A DNA stretch of 64,000 nt from Gammaproteobacteria bacterium (GTDB lineage: Bacteria > Pseudomonadota > Gammaproteobacteria > Burkholderiales > Burkholderiaceae_C). The notes under the pieces were generated by a model, which saw nothing but the letters and a program-made list of their open reading frames with translations, had not been told where the DNA came from and made no database searches. Of the stretch, positions 1 through 10,464 are shown piece after piece; position 1 is the first letter of the stretch, and each line of letters starts with the position of its first letter. Location of the stretch: assembly GCA_018820395.1 (NCBI GenBank), contig JAHJOG010000272.1, forward strand, positions 19,794 through 83,793, written 5' to 3'. A program made the translations under genes and the position numbers.

Positions 1-3000
1 CCGCTGTCTCGCTGCGACTTCCTCCGCCAAGTCGTCGACGGCACAGGCCGGCGGATGCTTCTCGCTCGCCAGAAAGACGAACCGCTCCGGCGCTGCCGAG
101 CGCCCCGGCCACTTGACCAAGGCGCCCATGGTTTCCACATTCTTGGGGCGAGGGTCCGTGTCCAACAAGACGACCAGATCAGCCTCCAGGCCTTTGGCCC
201 CGTGCACGGTCAACAGTTGAACGGCATCGATCGACGCCAGTGCCGGCGCGCGGGCACGCCCGGCGCGCAGGGCTCGAACCAACCCGTAGGGCGTGGCATA
301 CCGCGCGCCGTCGAGGTCGAGCGAAGCCGCCAGCAGGCCGCGCACGTTGGCCAGCACGCCGGCCCGCATGGGCGCCGGCACCGCGGCCGCAAAGCGCGCG
401 GGCACATCCGCATCGTGATAGATGGCGCAGAGCGCGTCGTGCGGCGGAAGCGCAGCGAGCCAGTTCTGCCAACTTTTCAGCTGGGCGCCGATGCCCGCCA
501 GGGAATCAGGCAGATCGGCGGCCTGCAGCAGTTCGAACCAGCTCGCACGGCGCGCGCGCTGGCGCAACGACAACTCGACCAACGCATCGTCGTCGAGCCC
601 CCAGAGCGGCGACTTGAGCGCTCTTGCCAAGGAAAGATCATGGTCGGGCGACACCAGTGCGTCGAGCAGTGCGATCAGATCCTGCACTTCGGGCGCGTCG
701 TCGAGCCGATTCTTCTCGGGCTGCTGCACGGCGATCTGCAACTTGCGCAACTCTTCCTGCAACGCAGTGAGGCGGCTGCGCCGTCGCGCCAGCACCATGA
801 TCTTTCCGGGCACCATGCCGCCCGCGATCTGCTCGGAGATCCAGCGCGCGACCTGCCGGGACTCCTTCTGCAGCAGGTCTTCCTCGGCCACGAAGCGCGG
901 CGTGCTCAGGCTGTCACGCCAGGCGGGGCCTCCCGCGAGCGCTGCGCCAGCGGCGGTGCCCGCGTCTCGCTCGATCGGCGGCAGCTTGCCCAGACTGCCC
1001 AGGTGCTCCGACTCGGTGGTGTGGTCGCGAAACCCGCTGAATTCGCCCGCCCGCTGCGCGTCCTGCATGGCGGCGTTGACCAGGCCGACGATCGAGCGCG
1101 CATTCCGACGCGTGTGATCGCAATTGAGCAGATCGCCTTCCAGGCCGCTTCGGACGAACTCCTTGGCCGCCATGAATACCTGCGGTTCGGCCCGACGAAA
1201 TCGATAGATGCTCTGCTTGGGGTCACCCACGATAAACACCCCCGGACGACGCCCGCCGGCGCCCGCATAGCTGCTCAACCATCCGTGCAGCGCCTGCCAT
1301 TGCAGCGGGTTGGTGTCCTGGAATTCGTCGATCAGCAGATGGCGGACGCGCGCGTCCAGCCGCTCCTGGACCCAGCCCCAGAGCTCGGCATTGCCGAGCA
1401 GAAGATGTGCGGCCTGCTCCACGTCACTCATGTCGACCCAGCCATGCTCCGCCTTGATTTGTGAGAAGCACCGGATCAACAGCCGGGTCAGCCGGGCCAT
1501 CCGCTGTTGATACAACCTGGCGGCGTGCTGAGCGCGCGCATCGAGCCATTGCTGCACGTGGTCCTGTGCGAGACGGATCGCGTCCAGGCCCGGCAGCGAT
1601 GGCGTGAATTTGCGTGGCGCAGCGTCTTTGGTGAAAAGCGCCGCGAGCACGCCGGCAGGATCCCGGTCGGTCACGGCCCGCTCGAGCCCGGCGCCCAGGG
1701 CGGCGAAGCTGGGTGCGTTCGCACGCCCCAACACGCGTGCCGCCTCGTGCAGCACGCTGCGAAACGCCGGATGATCGAGCAACACGTCGTCCGGAGATTC
1801 CGCTGCGGCGAAGGCGGGATACATCGCACCCATCGGGCTCACGGCGTCGTCGACGGCGCCGCGCGCATCGGCCAGCGCGAATTCGACCCGGCGAGTGAGC
1901 GCTTGGCCGAGGGCCTTGGCGGTCTGCGAACGGCCGTGAGCGGCCACCAGTGCGTGATAGTCGGCCGATGCCTCTTCGTCTCTCGTCACGGCAACGAAGA
2001 ACGGGCGCCACACGCGTGCGCGTGCTTCGTCGTCTTCCTCGAGCAATTGGTAGCTGGCCGGCAGGCCGAGCCGATCGAGCACCGCCACCGGTGCCGTGCG
2101 AAGCAGACTGGCAAACCAGGCGTGGAAGGTGCGGAACTGCACGGGCCGGCCCCGGTCGAGCAACTCGCGATGCAAGCCCTGCAGCCTGGGCGCTGCGGCG
2201 CGGGCAGCGGCAAGGTCCATGCCCCGCGCGACCAGTTCAGGAACCAGGGCTTCGACGGGTTGGCGCGAAAAGCTTTCCAGCCACTCGTCCAGCCGCGCGC
2301 GCATTTCGCCAGCCGCCTTCCGGGTGAAGGTGATCGCCAGGATCTCGTGCGGCGCGCAGGCCTCGTCACCCGTCTGCAGCAAAGCGCGCAGCACGCGCGA
2401 AACGAGCATCCACGTCTTGCCCGCCCCGGCACACGCTTCGATCGCCACCGAGCGGCGCGGATCGCAGGCGATGGCATAGAAACGCTCGCGCGACACATGG
2501 GCGCCGTTGTGTTCGTAAGCAGGCTCCGAAGCATCGAAGGCGAGTGCTCGCGCGGCGGGCAGCGTGGCCTGCGGTTCGTCCGCCGTGGAGTCGGCTTCGA
2601 TGGAAGCGCCGCCCGGTGCGTCGACGTCTGCCGCGAGCGGAGCGTCGAACCCTGCCCCGGCCGCAGGCGCGTCCCAGAAATCGCGGCGGCAGAGTCCTCG
2701 CGCGGCGCAGTGCTTGCACACCGTGCCTTCACCCAGCGCGGGCAGCGGCGCCCCGGCAGCGATTCGCGCGAAGTCGTCGGCGATGCCGGCCAGCAGCATG
2801 TCGCGCGCTTCTCCGATGAAACGCTGCTCGACGGTGCGCGTGCCGGAACTCTTTTCACCGACATTGACATAGGCGGCCCGCGGCGCATCGTCCGCAAGAA
2901 GCGCGGCGTAGAACGCCAGTTGCGTGTCTTCGGCCGGGTCGCTCACGCGGGCTTTGGTCTTGTCCGACGACTCCGTCTTGTAGTCGATCACGAAGGCGTG

Positions 3001-5238
3001 GCCGTCCCGCGTGGCGTCGATGCGGTCGAGGCGCCCGATGAGCTTCACGCCATCCAGTTCGCGCTCCATCGACGGTTCGGCTTCGACGAAGGTGGCGAGC
3101 TGCTCCTGTTCGTGCTCGGCGAGCCAGGTCAGATAACCGTCCCGCACCGCCGGCCACGCGGCCGCGAACGGAAGGAATTCGGCGTCGCCAAGCCCGGCCT
3201 CGCGCGTGGCCTGCGCGTTCGCCGCCTCGATCAACGCCCGCCGTTCGGCGAGAGACGTCGTCGGATCGGCCTTCAGCGCTTCGTGGAAGAGACGGAGCAC
3301 CTCATGCAGCCAGTTGCCGAAATCGCGCTTGTCGATCTCCGTGTCCAGTTCGTCGCGCTCTCGAAGGCCGAGTTGCCGCAGCGCGAAGAAGCGGTAAGGA
3401 CAGCGTCGCAGGTCATCGTAGGCAGACGGAGACAGGGCCGCCAACGGAAGTGCGTCGCCATGAGGCAGGGGCCGACTCGTCGGCCGTGCGGCGATCAGCT
3501 CGCTCGCACGAGGATCGGCGGCGGCGATGACGGAGCCGTCCGCCTGCAGCAACTGGATCAGCGGGCTCGGACGCGCCGGCTCGCCGCTCGCATCGGATCG
3601 TCGCCAGAGCAGATCGCAATGCGGCGTGCGCCGAACCAGCTCCCATGCAGCGCGGTGAGCGGTCTCGATGTCCTCGCGCGAGGGCAGCCCGAGAGCGGCG
3701 CGCTGCGCGACGGTCCAGTCGCCGGCGGGCTCTGGCGACGCCGGCAGTTTCTGATCGTCGCAACCCGCGACCACCACCGCGCCGAAGCTGCGCGCCAGCA
3801 ACTGCTGCATGGGAAGCACCACCACCTGCGCTTCGTCCTGTGAACCGGATGCAGGCAGAAAACTCGCCGCTTCCAGCACGTCCCTGACCCAGTTGCCGAA
3901 CTCGACGAACGTAGCGCGCGTGCTGGCGGTGATCTCACCATCTTCCGCATCGAGATAAAGCGCCGCAATGATTTCCGCGCCGGCCGCATCGGCGGCCAGC
4001 TTCGACCATTGCCCGCCCGCCTCCAGGAGCGCGCGCACCGCCGTCAGCCATTCGGCCCAAGGCCGCACGCGGACCATGGCAGCGCGAAGCGTCTCGATGC
4101 TCGACGTGAAGGCTGCCAGCGCTTCGAGCTTCGGGTCGGGGGTGCGCGCGATGAACGCGCACCAGGCGCGCCAATCGCGCACGCCTTTGTCGCGCAAGCG
4201 GAACTCGAGCGCACGAACCGAGCCGACGTCGACGCTCGGTGATTCCTTGAGCCAGTCGAGCACCTGATCACTGGACGCGTCATGCGCACAGGCGCGCAAG
4301 GCACTCATGAGCGAAGCGGCCGCGCGGGTGGTCGACAGCTTCCAGCCGGTCTCGTCCCGAAGCGACACCTTGCGTCCCACCAGCTGCGCACTGATGCGAC
4401 GCGTCAACGCCCGGTCGGTTGCCACCAAGGCTACGGGCATGCGGCCTTCTGCCAAATGGCGCAGCACACAGGCAGCCGAACGCTCGGCTTCGTCTTCCGG
4501 CCCCGTTGCGGCATGCAGCGCGACCGCACCGCCGGACGGCGCCGAAGGCAACAGCGAAAGGCGCAGCGTCCGGCTCTCCAGCAGGCTCGCGATGCTGTTC
4601 ACGAGCGGATCGCTCTGAAGACCTTCGAGAACGATGAGGCGGTCGACCTGCGCCAGCACCTCGGAATCGAACAGCACATCGCTTGCATAAGCCGACGACC
4701 CGACCCATGCCAGCGCCGTGGCATTGAGCGCGCTCTCGGCATCGAACCATTCGGAGCCGCGGCCTGCATCGACGACGCCGCGCAGGCGCTGTGCCCAGTC
4801 GGTGCGCGCCGTCGGCGGCTGCGCAGCGGCAAGCGGTGCCAACTGAAGCGCCGTGTCGACCAGCCGCCCCGCAAGGCCCGAGTGGAATGAGGCCAGGCCG
4901 GCGCGCGCGAGCAGAGACTGCGCCGTCAGAAGATCGCGCGCTCGGTCGAATGCGACATCGTCCGCGCCGGGCACGAAGCCGCCCGCACTGGGCGCCCAGC
5001 TGCGCGTGGTCTCGAAGCGTGGAGAGAACCCGGCGATGCCACAGGCGGCCCACATGGAGCGCGCCACCTGGATCAGTTGCCCGAAGGGAAGGAGGACGAT
5101 CGTGCGCGAAGGATCGAGTCGCCCCGAGTCAATCTCGCGCGCGATGCGTGCGATCAGTCCGCAGTCGGGCGCGCTCCAGAGGGCCGCGGCCGGATGGGGG
5201 TCTTTTGCTATCGAGTCGATAGCGTCCACGTCAGCCAT
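1..5238 (-). CDS. AddB-AddA fusion: PD-(D/E)XK nuclease plus UvrD-type helicase (3' end outside window)
   Basis: One uninterrupted minus-strand frame starts at the ATG at 5238 and leaves the left edge after 1746 codons. Residues 1-860 resemble AddB: a GRLDRID and VIDYKT nuclease core (about 736-755) and four cysteines, C613, C841, C844 and C850, spaced as in the AddB iron-sulfur staple. After a linker of about 65 residues an AddA-like helicase begins: Walker A GAGKT (K941), DEFQD near 1300, GDPKQS near 1340 and TVHGAKGLE near 1675. The AddA C-terminal nuclease domain would lie outside the window. AddAB resects double-strand breaks for RecA-dependent repair. addB and addA are normally separate, overlapping genes. 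I read each codon through the junction (2400-2760) and found no stop and no frame change. The gene is divergent from trxA, 76 nt away. Confidence 0.85.
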   Translation of the reverse strand, partial: MADVDAIDSIAKDPHPAAALWSAPDCGLIARIAREIDSGRLDPSRTIVLLPFGQLIQVARSMWAACGIAGFSPRFETTRSWAPSAGGFVPGADDVAFDRARDLLTAQSLLARAGLASFHSGLAGRLVDTALQLAPLAAAQPPTARTDWAQRLRGVVDAGRGSEWFDAESALNATALAWVGSSAYASDVLFDSEVLAQVDRLIVLEGLQSDPLVNSIASLLESRTLRLSLLPSAPSGGAVALHAATGPEDEAERSAACVLRHLAEGRMPVALVATDRALTRRISAQLVGRKVSLRDETGWKLSTTRAAASLMSALRACAHDASSDQVLDWLKESPSVDVGSVRALEFRLRDKGVRDWRAWCAFIARTPDPKLEALAAFTSSIETLRAAMVRVRPWAEWLTAVRALLEAGGQWSKLAADAAGAEIIAALYLDAEDGEITASTRATFVEFGNWVRDVLEAASFLPASGSQDEAQVVVLPMQQLLARSFGAVVVAGCDDQKLPASPEPAGDWTVAQRAALGLPSREDIETAHRAAWELVRRTPHCDLLWRRSDASGEPARPSPLIQLLQADGSVIAAADPRASELIAARPTSRPLPHGDALPLAALSPSAYDDLRRCPYRFFALRQLGLRERDELDTEIDKRDFGNWLHEVLRLFHEALKADPTTSLAERRALIEAANAQATREAGLGDAEFLPFAAAWPAVRDGYLTWLAEHEQEQLATFVEAEPSMERELDGVKLIGRLDRIDATRDGHAFVIDYKTESSDKTKARVSDPAEDTQLAFYAALLADDAPRAAYVNVGEKSSGTRTVEQRFIGEARDMLLAGIADDFARIAAGAPLPALGEGTVCKHCAARGLCRRDFWDAPAAGAGFDAPLAADVDAPGGASIEADSTADEPQATLPAARALAFDASEPAYEHNGAHVSRERFYAIACDPRRSVAIEACAGAGKTWMLVSRVLRALLQTGDEACAPHEILAITFTRKAAGEMRARLDEWLESFSRQPVEALVPELVARGMDLAAARAAAPRLQGLHRELLDRGRPVQFRTFHAWFASLLRTAPVAVLDRLGLPASYQLLEEDDEARARVWRPFFVAVTRDEEASADYHALVAAHGRSQTAKALGQALTRRVEFALADARGAVDDAVSPMGAMYPAFAAAESPDDVLLDHPAFRSVLHEAARVLGRANAPSFAALGAGLERAVTDRDPAGVLAALFTKDAAPRKFTPSLPGLDAIRLAQDHVQQWLDARAQHAARLYQQRMARLTRLLIRCFSQIKAEHGWVDMSDVEQAAHLLLGNAELWGWVQERLDARVRHLLIDEFQDTNPLQWQALHGWLSSYAGAGGRRPGVFIVGDPKQSIYRFRRAEPQVFMAAKEFVRSGLEGDLLNCDHTRRNARSIVGLVNAAMQDAQRAGEFSGFRDHTTESEHLGSLGKLPPIERDAGTAAGAALAGGPAWRDSLSTPRFVAEEDLLQKESRQVARWISEQIAGGMVPGKIMVLARRRSRLTALQEELRKLQIAVQQPEKNRLDDAPEVQDLIALLDALVSPDHDLSLARALKSPLWGLDDDALVELSLRQRARRASWFELLQAADLPDSLAGIGAQLKSWQNWLAALPPHDALCAIYHDADVPARFAAAVPAPMRAGVLANVRGLLAASLDLDGARYATPYGLVRALRAGRARAPALASIDAVQLLTVHGAKGLEADLVVLLDTDPRPKNVETMGALVKWPGRSAAPERFVFLASEKHPPACAVDDLAEEVAARQR

Positions 5239-5314
5239 GCCGGCACTTGGTTTCTGTCACAATGACCCGCACTTTAGCGGCATCGAAACTTCATACATCG
5301 CAGAAGGACACGCA

Positions 5315-5647
5315 ATGGCCAGCGAACTCATCAAACACATTTCCGATTCCTCTTTCGAGGCCGACGTGCTCAAGTCCGGCAAGCCCGTGCTGGTGGACTA
5401 CTGGGCCGAATGGTGCGGTCCCTGCAAGATGATCGCGCCGATCCTCGATGAGGTGTCCAGCACATACGAAGGCAAACTGCAGGTTGCCAAGATGAACGTC
5501 GACGAGAACCGCGACATCCCCGCCAAGTTCGGAATCCGCGGCATCCCGACGCTGATGCTGTTCAAGGACGGGCAACTCGCAGCCACCAAGGTCGGTGCCA
5601 TGAGCAAGGCGCAACTGACGGCGTTCATCGACCAGCAGCTCGCTTGA
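5315..5647 (+). CDS. trxA: Thioredoxin
   Basis: A 110-residue thioredoxin with the WCGPC active site near residues 33-37, the cis-Pro segment GIPTLMLF and the usual length. It is a cytoplasmic disulfide reductant recharged by thioredoxin reductase. I chose the ATG at 5315 because AGAAGGA lies 6-12 nt upstream and the product starts as in the family; the longer open frame upstream is antisense to the AddB-AddA gene. It is followed by a hairpin and then rho, the trxA-rho order common in proteobacteria. Confidence 0.97.
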   Translation: MASELIKHISDSSFEADVLKSGKPVLVDYWAEWCGPCKMIAPILDEVSSTYEGKLQVAKMNVDENRDIPAKFGIRGIPTLMLFKDGQLAATKVGAMSKAQLTAFIDQQLA

Positions 5648-5662
5648 ACATCCTCTGAAACC

Positions 5663-5690
5663 CGCCGGCGCGCAATGCGCCGGCGATTCT
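5663..5690 (+). terminator. Hairpin terminator after trxA
   Basis: A perfect 9-bp GC stem (5663-5671 with 5677-5685) around the loop GCAAT lies 15 nt after the trxA stop. The T-run is short (ATTCTGAT), so termination may be partial, allowing some trxA-rho readthrough. Confidence 0.6.
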
Positions 5691-5702
5691 GATAATTCCT
5701 GT

Positions 5703-5832
5703 CATAATAGTCAGCAAATCACCGGCCCTCGCAGGGGCACGGTTCGAGTTCCACGGTTTGTGAGGCAGTTCTCGCCTCTCTGCAAACCTCCCCCCTGTTT
5801 ATCCGATAGATATCCCCGCAAGGGGTCGCTCC
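5703..5832 (+). promoter_or_regulatory. rho promoter and structured 5' leader
   Basis: A good -10-like CATAAT is at 5703-5708; no convincing -35 is seen. The roughly 120-nt leader holds a 5-bp hairpin (5762-5766 with 5774-5778). A small CCCC-GCAA-GGGG hairpin (5814-5825) contains the likely Shine-Dalgarno sequence of rho. rho genes are often autoregulated in their leader; the role of these structures here is inference. Confidence 0.4.
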
Positions 5833-7098
5833 ATGCACCTAAACGAACTCAAGGCACTGCACGTGTCTGAAGTCCTCAAGCAGGCAGAAGCCCTCGAGAT
5901 CGAAAACGTCGGCCGCATGCGCAAGCAAGAGCTGATGTTCGCGATCATCAAGAAGCGCGCGAAGGCGGGCGAACAGGTCTTTGCAGACGGCGTGCTCGAG
6001 ATCCTGCCCGACGGCTTCGGCTTCCTGCGCAGCCCGGACACGAGCTTCACGGCCAGCACCGACGACATCTACATCTCGCCGAGTCAGGTGCGGCGCTTCA
6101 ACCTGCACACGGGCGACATGATCGAGGGCGAGGTTCGCACGCCCAAGGACGGCGAACGCTACTTTGCGCTGACCAAGCTTGACAAGGTCAACGACGGCCT
6201 TCCCGAGCAGAACAAGCACAAGGTCATGTTCGAGAACCTGACCCCGCTGTTCCCCAAGGAGCTGATGCGCCTCGAACGCGATGGCTTCAAGGGCGAAGAA
6301 AACATCACCGGGCGGATCATCGACATCATCGCGCCCATCGGCAAGGGCCAGCGCGCACTGCTCGTGGCGCCGCCCAAGAGCGGCAAGACGGTGATGATGC
6401 AGCACATCGCGCATGCCATCAGCGCCAACTACCCTGAAGTGCACATGATGGTCCTGCTCGTCGACGAGCGGCCCGAAGAAGTGACCGAGATGCAGCGCAC
6501 CGTCAAGGGCGAGGTGATCGCGTCGACCTTCGACGAACCCGCCGCGCGCCACGTGCACGTGGCCGAGATGGTGATCGAGCGCGCCAAACGCCTTGTCGAG
6601 CTCAAGAAGGATGTGGTCATCCTGCTCGACTCGATCACCCGCCTCGCCCGGGCCTACAACAACGTGGTGCCTTCGTCGGGCAAGGTGCTGACCGGCGGCG
6701 TCGACTCCAACGCGCTTCAGCGGCCCAAGCGCTTCCTGGGCGCGGCACGCAACGTCGAGGAAGGCGGCTCCCTCACCATCATCGGCACGGCGCTCATCGA
6801 CACCGGCAGCCGGATGGACGAAGTGATCTTCGAAGAGTTCAAGGGCACCGGCAACTCCGAAATCCATCTCGACAGGCGCCTTTACGAAAAGCGCGTGTTC
6901 CCGTCGATCCAGCTCAATCGCAGCGGCACGCGCCGCGAAGAGCTGCTGCTGCCCCCCGAGATCCTTCAGAAGACGCGCATCCTGCGACAGCTCATGTACA
7001 ACATGGACGAGATCGAGGCGATGGAGCTCATGTTGAAGAACATGAAGGCGACCAAGACCAATGTCGAGTTCTTCGACATGATGCGCCGCGGCGGCTGA
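5833..7098 (+). CDS. rho: Transcription termination factor Rho
   Basis: A 421-residue Rho, normal length. It has the N-terminal helical domain, a cold-shock-like RNA-binding domain ([14 protein letters not shown]), Walker A PPKSGKT near residue 180, and the [13 protein letters not shown]alker B region. Rho is a hexameric RNA-dependent ATPase that ends transcription and restrains antisense RNA. AGGGG lies 8 nt before the ATG at 5833, inside a small hairpin. The next gene is convergent, 82 nt away; no T-run terminator follows. Confidence 0.98.
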   Translation: MHLNELKALHVSEVLKQAEALEIENVGRMRKQELMFAIIKKRAKAGEQVFADGVLEILPDGFGFLRSPDTSFTASTDDIYISPSQVRRFNLHTGDMIEGEVRTPKDGERYFALTKLDKVNDGLPEQNKHKVMFENLTPLFPKELMRLERDGFKGEENITGRIIDIIAPIGKGQRALLVAPPKSGKTVMMQHIAHAISANYPEVHMMVLLVDERPEEVTEMQRTVKGEVIASTFDEPAARHVHVAEMVIERAKRLVELKKDVVILLDSITRLARAYNNVVPSSGKVLTGGVDSNALQRPKRFLGAARNVEEGGSLTIIGTALIDTGSRMDEVIFEEFKGTGNSEIHLDRRLYEKRVFPSIQLNRSGTRREELLLPPEILQKTRILRQLMYNMDEIEAMELMLKNMKATKTNVEFFDMMRRGG

Positions 7099-7180
7099 CC
7101 GGCCGCGATTCGCCGTCTCTCGCGCGCCATGGCGGCCGCAGTGACGGCCGCAGCAATGGCCGCTTTGCCGGCAACGATCT

Positions 7181-8266
7181 TCAGCGTGCTGCCAGCGCGC
7201 GCCCTTCCGCAGCGCTTTGCCTCCCGAGGTCGAGCATCTCCATGAGTTCGACCGCCTGCTGCGGCGGGACGGGATTCGGCCCGGCTCCACGAATGGCGTC
7301 GCGCACCTCGGCGTAGTAGCGGGCATAGTCGCCTGCCGCGTTCGGAAAAGGCCGCGAACTCGTTTCGTCCGCGCCCGCGCCCTGCACAACAGTGAGCTCG
7401 CCGGCCTCGATGTCCACACCCCATCCTGGAGCGCCCGGCCGCCCTCCGGCTCGCAGCGCAGCCTCTTGTGGATCTTCCCCACGCTTCACGTAGCTGCCCC
7501 GCGTTCCGTGCAGGACAAAGCGTGCCGAACCAACGGCCGCCAGGCTGGTCGCATGCAACACGACGCGCAACGGCGCATGCGGCCCCGTCTCATAACGAAG
7601 CACGGCGTGGAAATAGTCTTCGACCTGCGCGCCGTCTCGTAACGCCGCTGTGTCGACCTGCAGCGTGTCCGGACGGCCGAAGAGTTGCAAGGCCTGGTCG
7701 ACCAGATGGGCGCCCAGGTCCAGCCAGAGCCCCGCGCCCGGGACCGCCTGCTCGCGCCATCGCTCTCGCACGCCCGGGCGAAAACGGTCGATGCGCGACT
7801 CCAGGTAGACCGGCCGACCGATATCTCCAGCCTCGAGCAGTGCACGAAGCGTGTGGAAGTCCGAGTCGAAGCGGCGGTTCTGGTAGACCGAGAGAACGAG
7901 CGACTTGTGTTGCGCCAACTGCGCCAGCTCACGGGCTTGGGCCGCATCCAGCGTGAAGGGCTTGTCCACCACCACATGCCGTCCCGCGCTCAACGCGCGA
8001 TGCGCCACCGGGTGGTGTTCGGAATTGGGTGTCGCGACGACGACCAGATCGACGTTTCCGTGGTCGAGCAGGGCCGCGACGTGCGGAAAGACATGCGCCT
8101 CGGGCCAGGCGGCGCGAACTTTGTCAGGCTGAGAGCTGGCGACCGCCGCCAGTGTCAGCCCCGGGACCGCAGTCAGCACGGGCGCGTGAAAGGTCTGGCC
8201 CGCAAAGCCGAAGCCGACCAGGCCGACGCGCAGGTTGTGAAGGTGGTTTGGCACGACAGAAGGCAT
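7181..8266 (-). CDS. Gfo/Idh/MocA family NAD(P)-dependent oxidoreductase
   Basis: 361 residues. An N-terminal Rossmann fold has the dinucleotide motif GLVGFGFAGQ near residue 15. The segment VVVDKPFTLD stands where the family has its EKP lysine motif. A C-terminal substrate domain of the GFO_IDH_MocA_C kind follows. The family oxidises or reduces sugars, inositols and related polyols; the overall look is that of E. coli YdgJ. The substrate cannot be read from the sequence. The gene is alone, convergent with rho and divergent from rpmE2; its first codons overlap the rpmE2 promoter region. Confidence 0.85.
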   Translation of the reverse strand: MPSVVPNHLHNLRVGLVGFGFAGQTFHAPVLTAVPGLTLAAVASSQPDKVRAAWPEAHVFPHVAALLDHGNVDLVVVATPNSEHHPVAHRALSAGRHVVVDKPFTLDAAQARELAQLAQHKSLVLSVYQNRRFDSDFHTLRALLEAGDIGRPVYLESRIDRFRPGVRERWREQAVPGAGLWLDLGAHLVDQALQLFGRPDTLQVDTAALRDGAQVEDYFHAVLRYETGPHAPLRVVLHATSLAAVGSARFVLHGTRGSYVKRGEDPQEAALRAGGRPGAPGWGVDIEAGELTVVQGAGADETSSRPFPNAAGDYARYYAEVRDAIRGAGPNPVPPQQAVELMEMLDLGRQSAAEGRALAAR

Positions 8267-8284
8267 CGAAAGGGGTCAGTATGC

Positions 8285-8290
8285 GATAAT
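8285..8290 (+). promoter_or_regulatory. Putative extended -10 element of rpmE2
   Basis: GATAAT preceded by TGC matches an extended -10 box. It lies 75 nt before the rpmE2 start and just outside the first codon of the divergent oxidoreductase gene. No clear -35 box is visible. Confidence 0.45.
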
Positions 8291-8364
8291 GCCGGGCTTC
8301 GCGAAAAGTGCAGTGACCCGGTCCTCGGCTCTTGTGGCTTTCGCATCGACCCAAAGGAAATTCC

Positions 8365-8628
8365 ATGAAAGAAGGCATTCACCCGAACTACCGTGAAGTC
8401 CTGTTCGTCGACCTGTCGAACGGCTTCAAGTTCGTGACCCGCTCTTGCGCCAACACCAAGGAAATGGGCACCGCCGACGACGGCCGCGAGTTGCCCATCT
8501 ACAAGCTCGACACGTCGAGCGAATCGCACCCCTTCTACACCGGCACCCAGAAGTCGGTCGACAACATGGGCGGACGCGTCGAGAAGTTCCGCAACCGCTT
8601 CGGCAAGACCGGCGCCTCGTCCAAGTAA
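8365..8628 (+). CDS. rpmE2: Ribosomal protein bL31, type B (zinc-independent)
   Basis: An 87-residue bL31. It has the type B opening [11 protein letters not shown], the insertion typical of that form, and only one cysteine, so it lacks the zinc-binding CxxC pair of type A. Type B paralogues usually replace the zinc form under zinc limitation, but many Burkholderiales carry only this one. The ATG at 8365 has AAAGGA about 8 nt upstream; an upstream in-frame start lacks a ribosome site. A strong terminator follows. Confidence 0.95.
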   Translation: MKEGIHPNYREVLFVDLSNGFKFVTRSCANTKEMGTADDGRELPIYKLDTSSESHPFYTGTQKSVDNMGGRVEKFRNRFGKTGASSK

Positions 8629-8647
8629 GGCAGGCGCTTCGAAGTCG

Positions 8648-8679
8648 AGGGCAGCCCGGTTTACCGCGCTGCCCTTTTT
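8648..8679 (+). terminator. Intrinsic terminator of rpmE2
   Basis: The stem AGGGCAGC (8648-8655) pairs with GCTGCCCT (8668-8675) and runs into a T-tract (8675-8679). It is 19 nt after the rpmE2 stop and is a classic Rho-independent terminator. Confidence 0.85.
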
Positions 8680-8712
8680 CATTGCGCTTGAACACAGAGC
8701 TCTTCCTTTCGT

Positions 8713-10464
8713 TTGAACAAGCCGACTCCCGCGATTGTTGCCCAGAGCGCCGTGCGCCGGCTGCCGCGCGCGGCATTGTTGCTGCTCTGCGCGTCGTACC
8801 TCCTGTCTGGCCTCTTCGGCCGTGGACCGTGGAAGACCGCGGACATTTCCGCCTTCGGGTACATGGCCGAGCTCGCCGCGGGTTCGGGCGGGTGGCATCG
8901 CTGGCTCGACCCGACCCTGCTCGGCTTGCCCCCCGAGTCGTCGGCGCTGCTTCCTTACTGGATCGGCGCGTGGGCCATCCAGATCGCGCCCGGCTGGATC
9001 GAGCCCGACCTCGCGGTGCGCATCGTGTTCGCGCTGATGCTCTGGGGCACCTTCACCGCCACCTGGTACGCGGTCTACTACCTCGCCAGAACCCCGCTCG
9101 CCCAACCGGTCGCCTTCGCCTTCGGCGGAGAAGCCCGTCCCACGGACTATGCCCGGGCCATTGCCGATGGCGCACTGCTCGCGCTGATCGCCTGTCTTGG
9201 TTTGGCGCAGTTGGGGCATGAGACCACCCCCGCACTGGCGCAGCTCTACTTCGCATCGCACCTTTTCTACGGCGTGGCGGCACTGCCCTACGGCCGGTTC
9301 GGACCGGTGCTGGCGCTACTGGTCGGGGCCATTGGCCTGACACTGAGCGGCGGGCCGGCCGTGGGGTTGGCGCTGGGCGCCGGCTGCGCGATATTCCTGT
9401 ACTGGAACCGGCGACAGGTGCGCCTGCTCGGCGACGCGGCCACCGATGCAGAACCTGCCTATTCGATGGCGGGCATCGGCGCCATCGTGGCCGTCACTGT
9501 CCTGGCGCTCGTTCTCGCTGCAGCGCTGGGACTGCTCGAATGGAAGATCGAACTGCCGGGCAGCGTGCAGGGTGTCTCGATGGCAGACGACCTGCGCGAC
9601 CTGAGCCGGCTATTGCTCTGGTTCACGTGGCCGGCCTGGCCGCTCGCGATGTGGACGCTCTGGCGCTGGAGACGGCAGCTCATGGCGCGCCACGTGGCAC
9701 TGCCGCTGTGGTTTGCGCTGGTGCCGCTCGCCGCGACGCTGACGACCAACTATTCGCAGCGTTCGCTGCTGCTGGCGCTGCCGGCGCTCGCGACGCTCGC
9801 GGCCTTCGCATTGCCCACGTTCCGTCGCAGCGCCGCCGCGCTGATCGACTGGTTCACGCTGCTGTTCTTCAGCGGCCTGGCGATCACCATCTGGGTGATC
9901 TGGGTCGCGATGCTCACCGGCGTGCCCGCCAAGCCCGCAGCCAATGTCGCCAAGCTGGCACCGGGTTTCGTGCCCGAGTTTTCGGCCGTGGCCTTCGTCT
10001 TTGCGCTGACCGCCACCATTGCCTGGGGCTGGCTCGTGCGCTGGCGGACCGGGCGCCACCGGGCCGCGCTCTGGAAGACGCTGGTGCTTCCTGCCGGTGG
10101 CGCGGCGCTGTGCTGGACACTGCTGATGACGCTGTGGCTGCCGCTGCTGGACTACGCGCGCAGCTTCGTGCCGCAGGTTCACGCCATCGCGGAGAAGGTC
10201 GGACGTCCGAGCTGCATCTCTGCCTTGGCCTTGAGCCGGCCTCACATCGCGGCGCTGCGCTACCACGGGCACTTCACGCTGCAGCCCCTGGCGCCGGACG
10301 TGCCGACCTGCCCGTGGCTACTGCTCGGGCCAGACGCCATCGGGCGCCTTCACACAGTGGTGAACCTCGAGGGCTGGCGATTCATGGGCACCCTCCGCCG
10401 GCCGACCAGCGCGAGCGACGACCTGCTGCTTTATCAGAAAGTCACGCCTGCCGGTGGCCAGTGA
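8713..10464 (+). CDS. Polytopic membrane protein, possibly GT-C/ArnT-like glycosyltransferase fold
   Basis: 583 residues with about 11-13 hydrophobic segments. A first periplasmic loop after TM1 begins GRGPWKTADISAFGYM, which recalls the early loop of ArnT/PMT-type lipid-linked sugar transferases. The usual acidic pair of that loop is not obvious: a single Asp follows WKTA. The start shown is TTG at 8713; no ATG nearby keeps TM1 whole, so the exact start is uncertain. The stop overlaps the MATE gene by 11 nt, so the two are probably co-transcribed and translationally coupled. Family assignment is an inference from topology. Confidence 0.6.
   Translation: MNKPTPAIVAQSAVRRLPRAALLLLCASYLLSGLFGRGPWKTADISAFGYMAELAAGSGGWHRWLDPTLLGLPPESSALLPYWIGAWAIQIAPGWIEPDLAVRIVFALMLWGTFTATWYAVYYLARTPLAQPVAFAFGGEARPTDYARAIADGALLALIACLGLAQLGHETTPALAQLYFASHLFYGVAALPYGRFGPVLALLVGAIGLTLSGGPAVGLALGAGCAIFLYWNRRQVRLLGDAATDAEPAYSMAGIGAIVAVTVLALVLAAALGLLEWKIELPGSVQGVSMADDLRDLSRLLLWFTWPAWPLAMWTLWRWRRQLMARHVALPLWFALVPLAATLTTNYSQRSLLLALPALATLAAFALPTFRRSAAALIDWFTLLFFSGLAITIWVIWVAMLTGVPAKPAANVAKLAPGFVPEFSAVAFVFALTATIAWGWLVRWRTGRHRAALWKTLVLPAGGAALCWTLLMTLWLPLLDYARSFVPQVHAIAEKVGRPSCISALALSRPHIAALRYHGHFTLQPLAPDVPTCPWLLLGPDAIGRLHTVVNLEGWRFMGTLRRPTSASDDLLLYQKVTPAGGQ

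Noticed and set aside
1507..3843. A 778-codon plus-strand open frame
   Set aside because: It is antisense to the AddB-AddA gene; it is Arg/Gln/His-rich with no motif, as expected of GC-rich antisense frames.
7087..7107. Hairpin CGCGGC/GCCGCG at the rho stop as a terminator
   Set aside because: It overlaps the coding end, the stem is short and no T-run follows.
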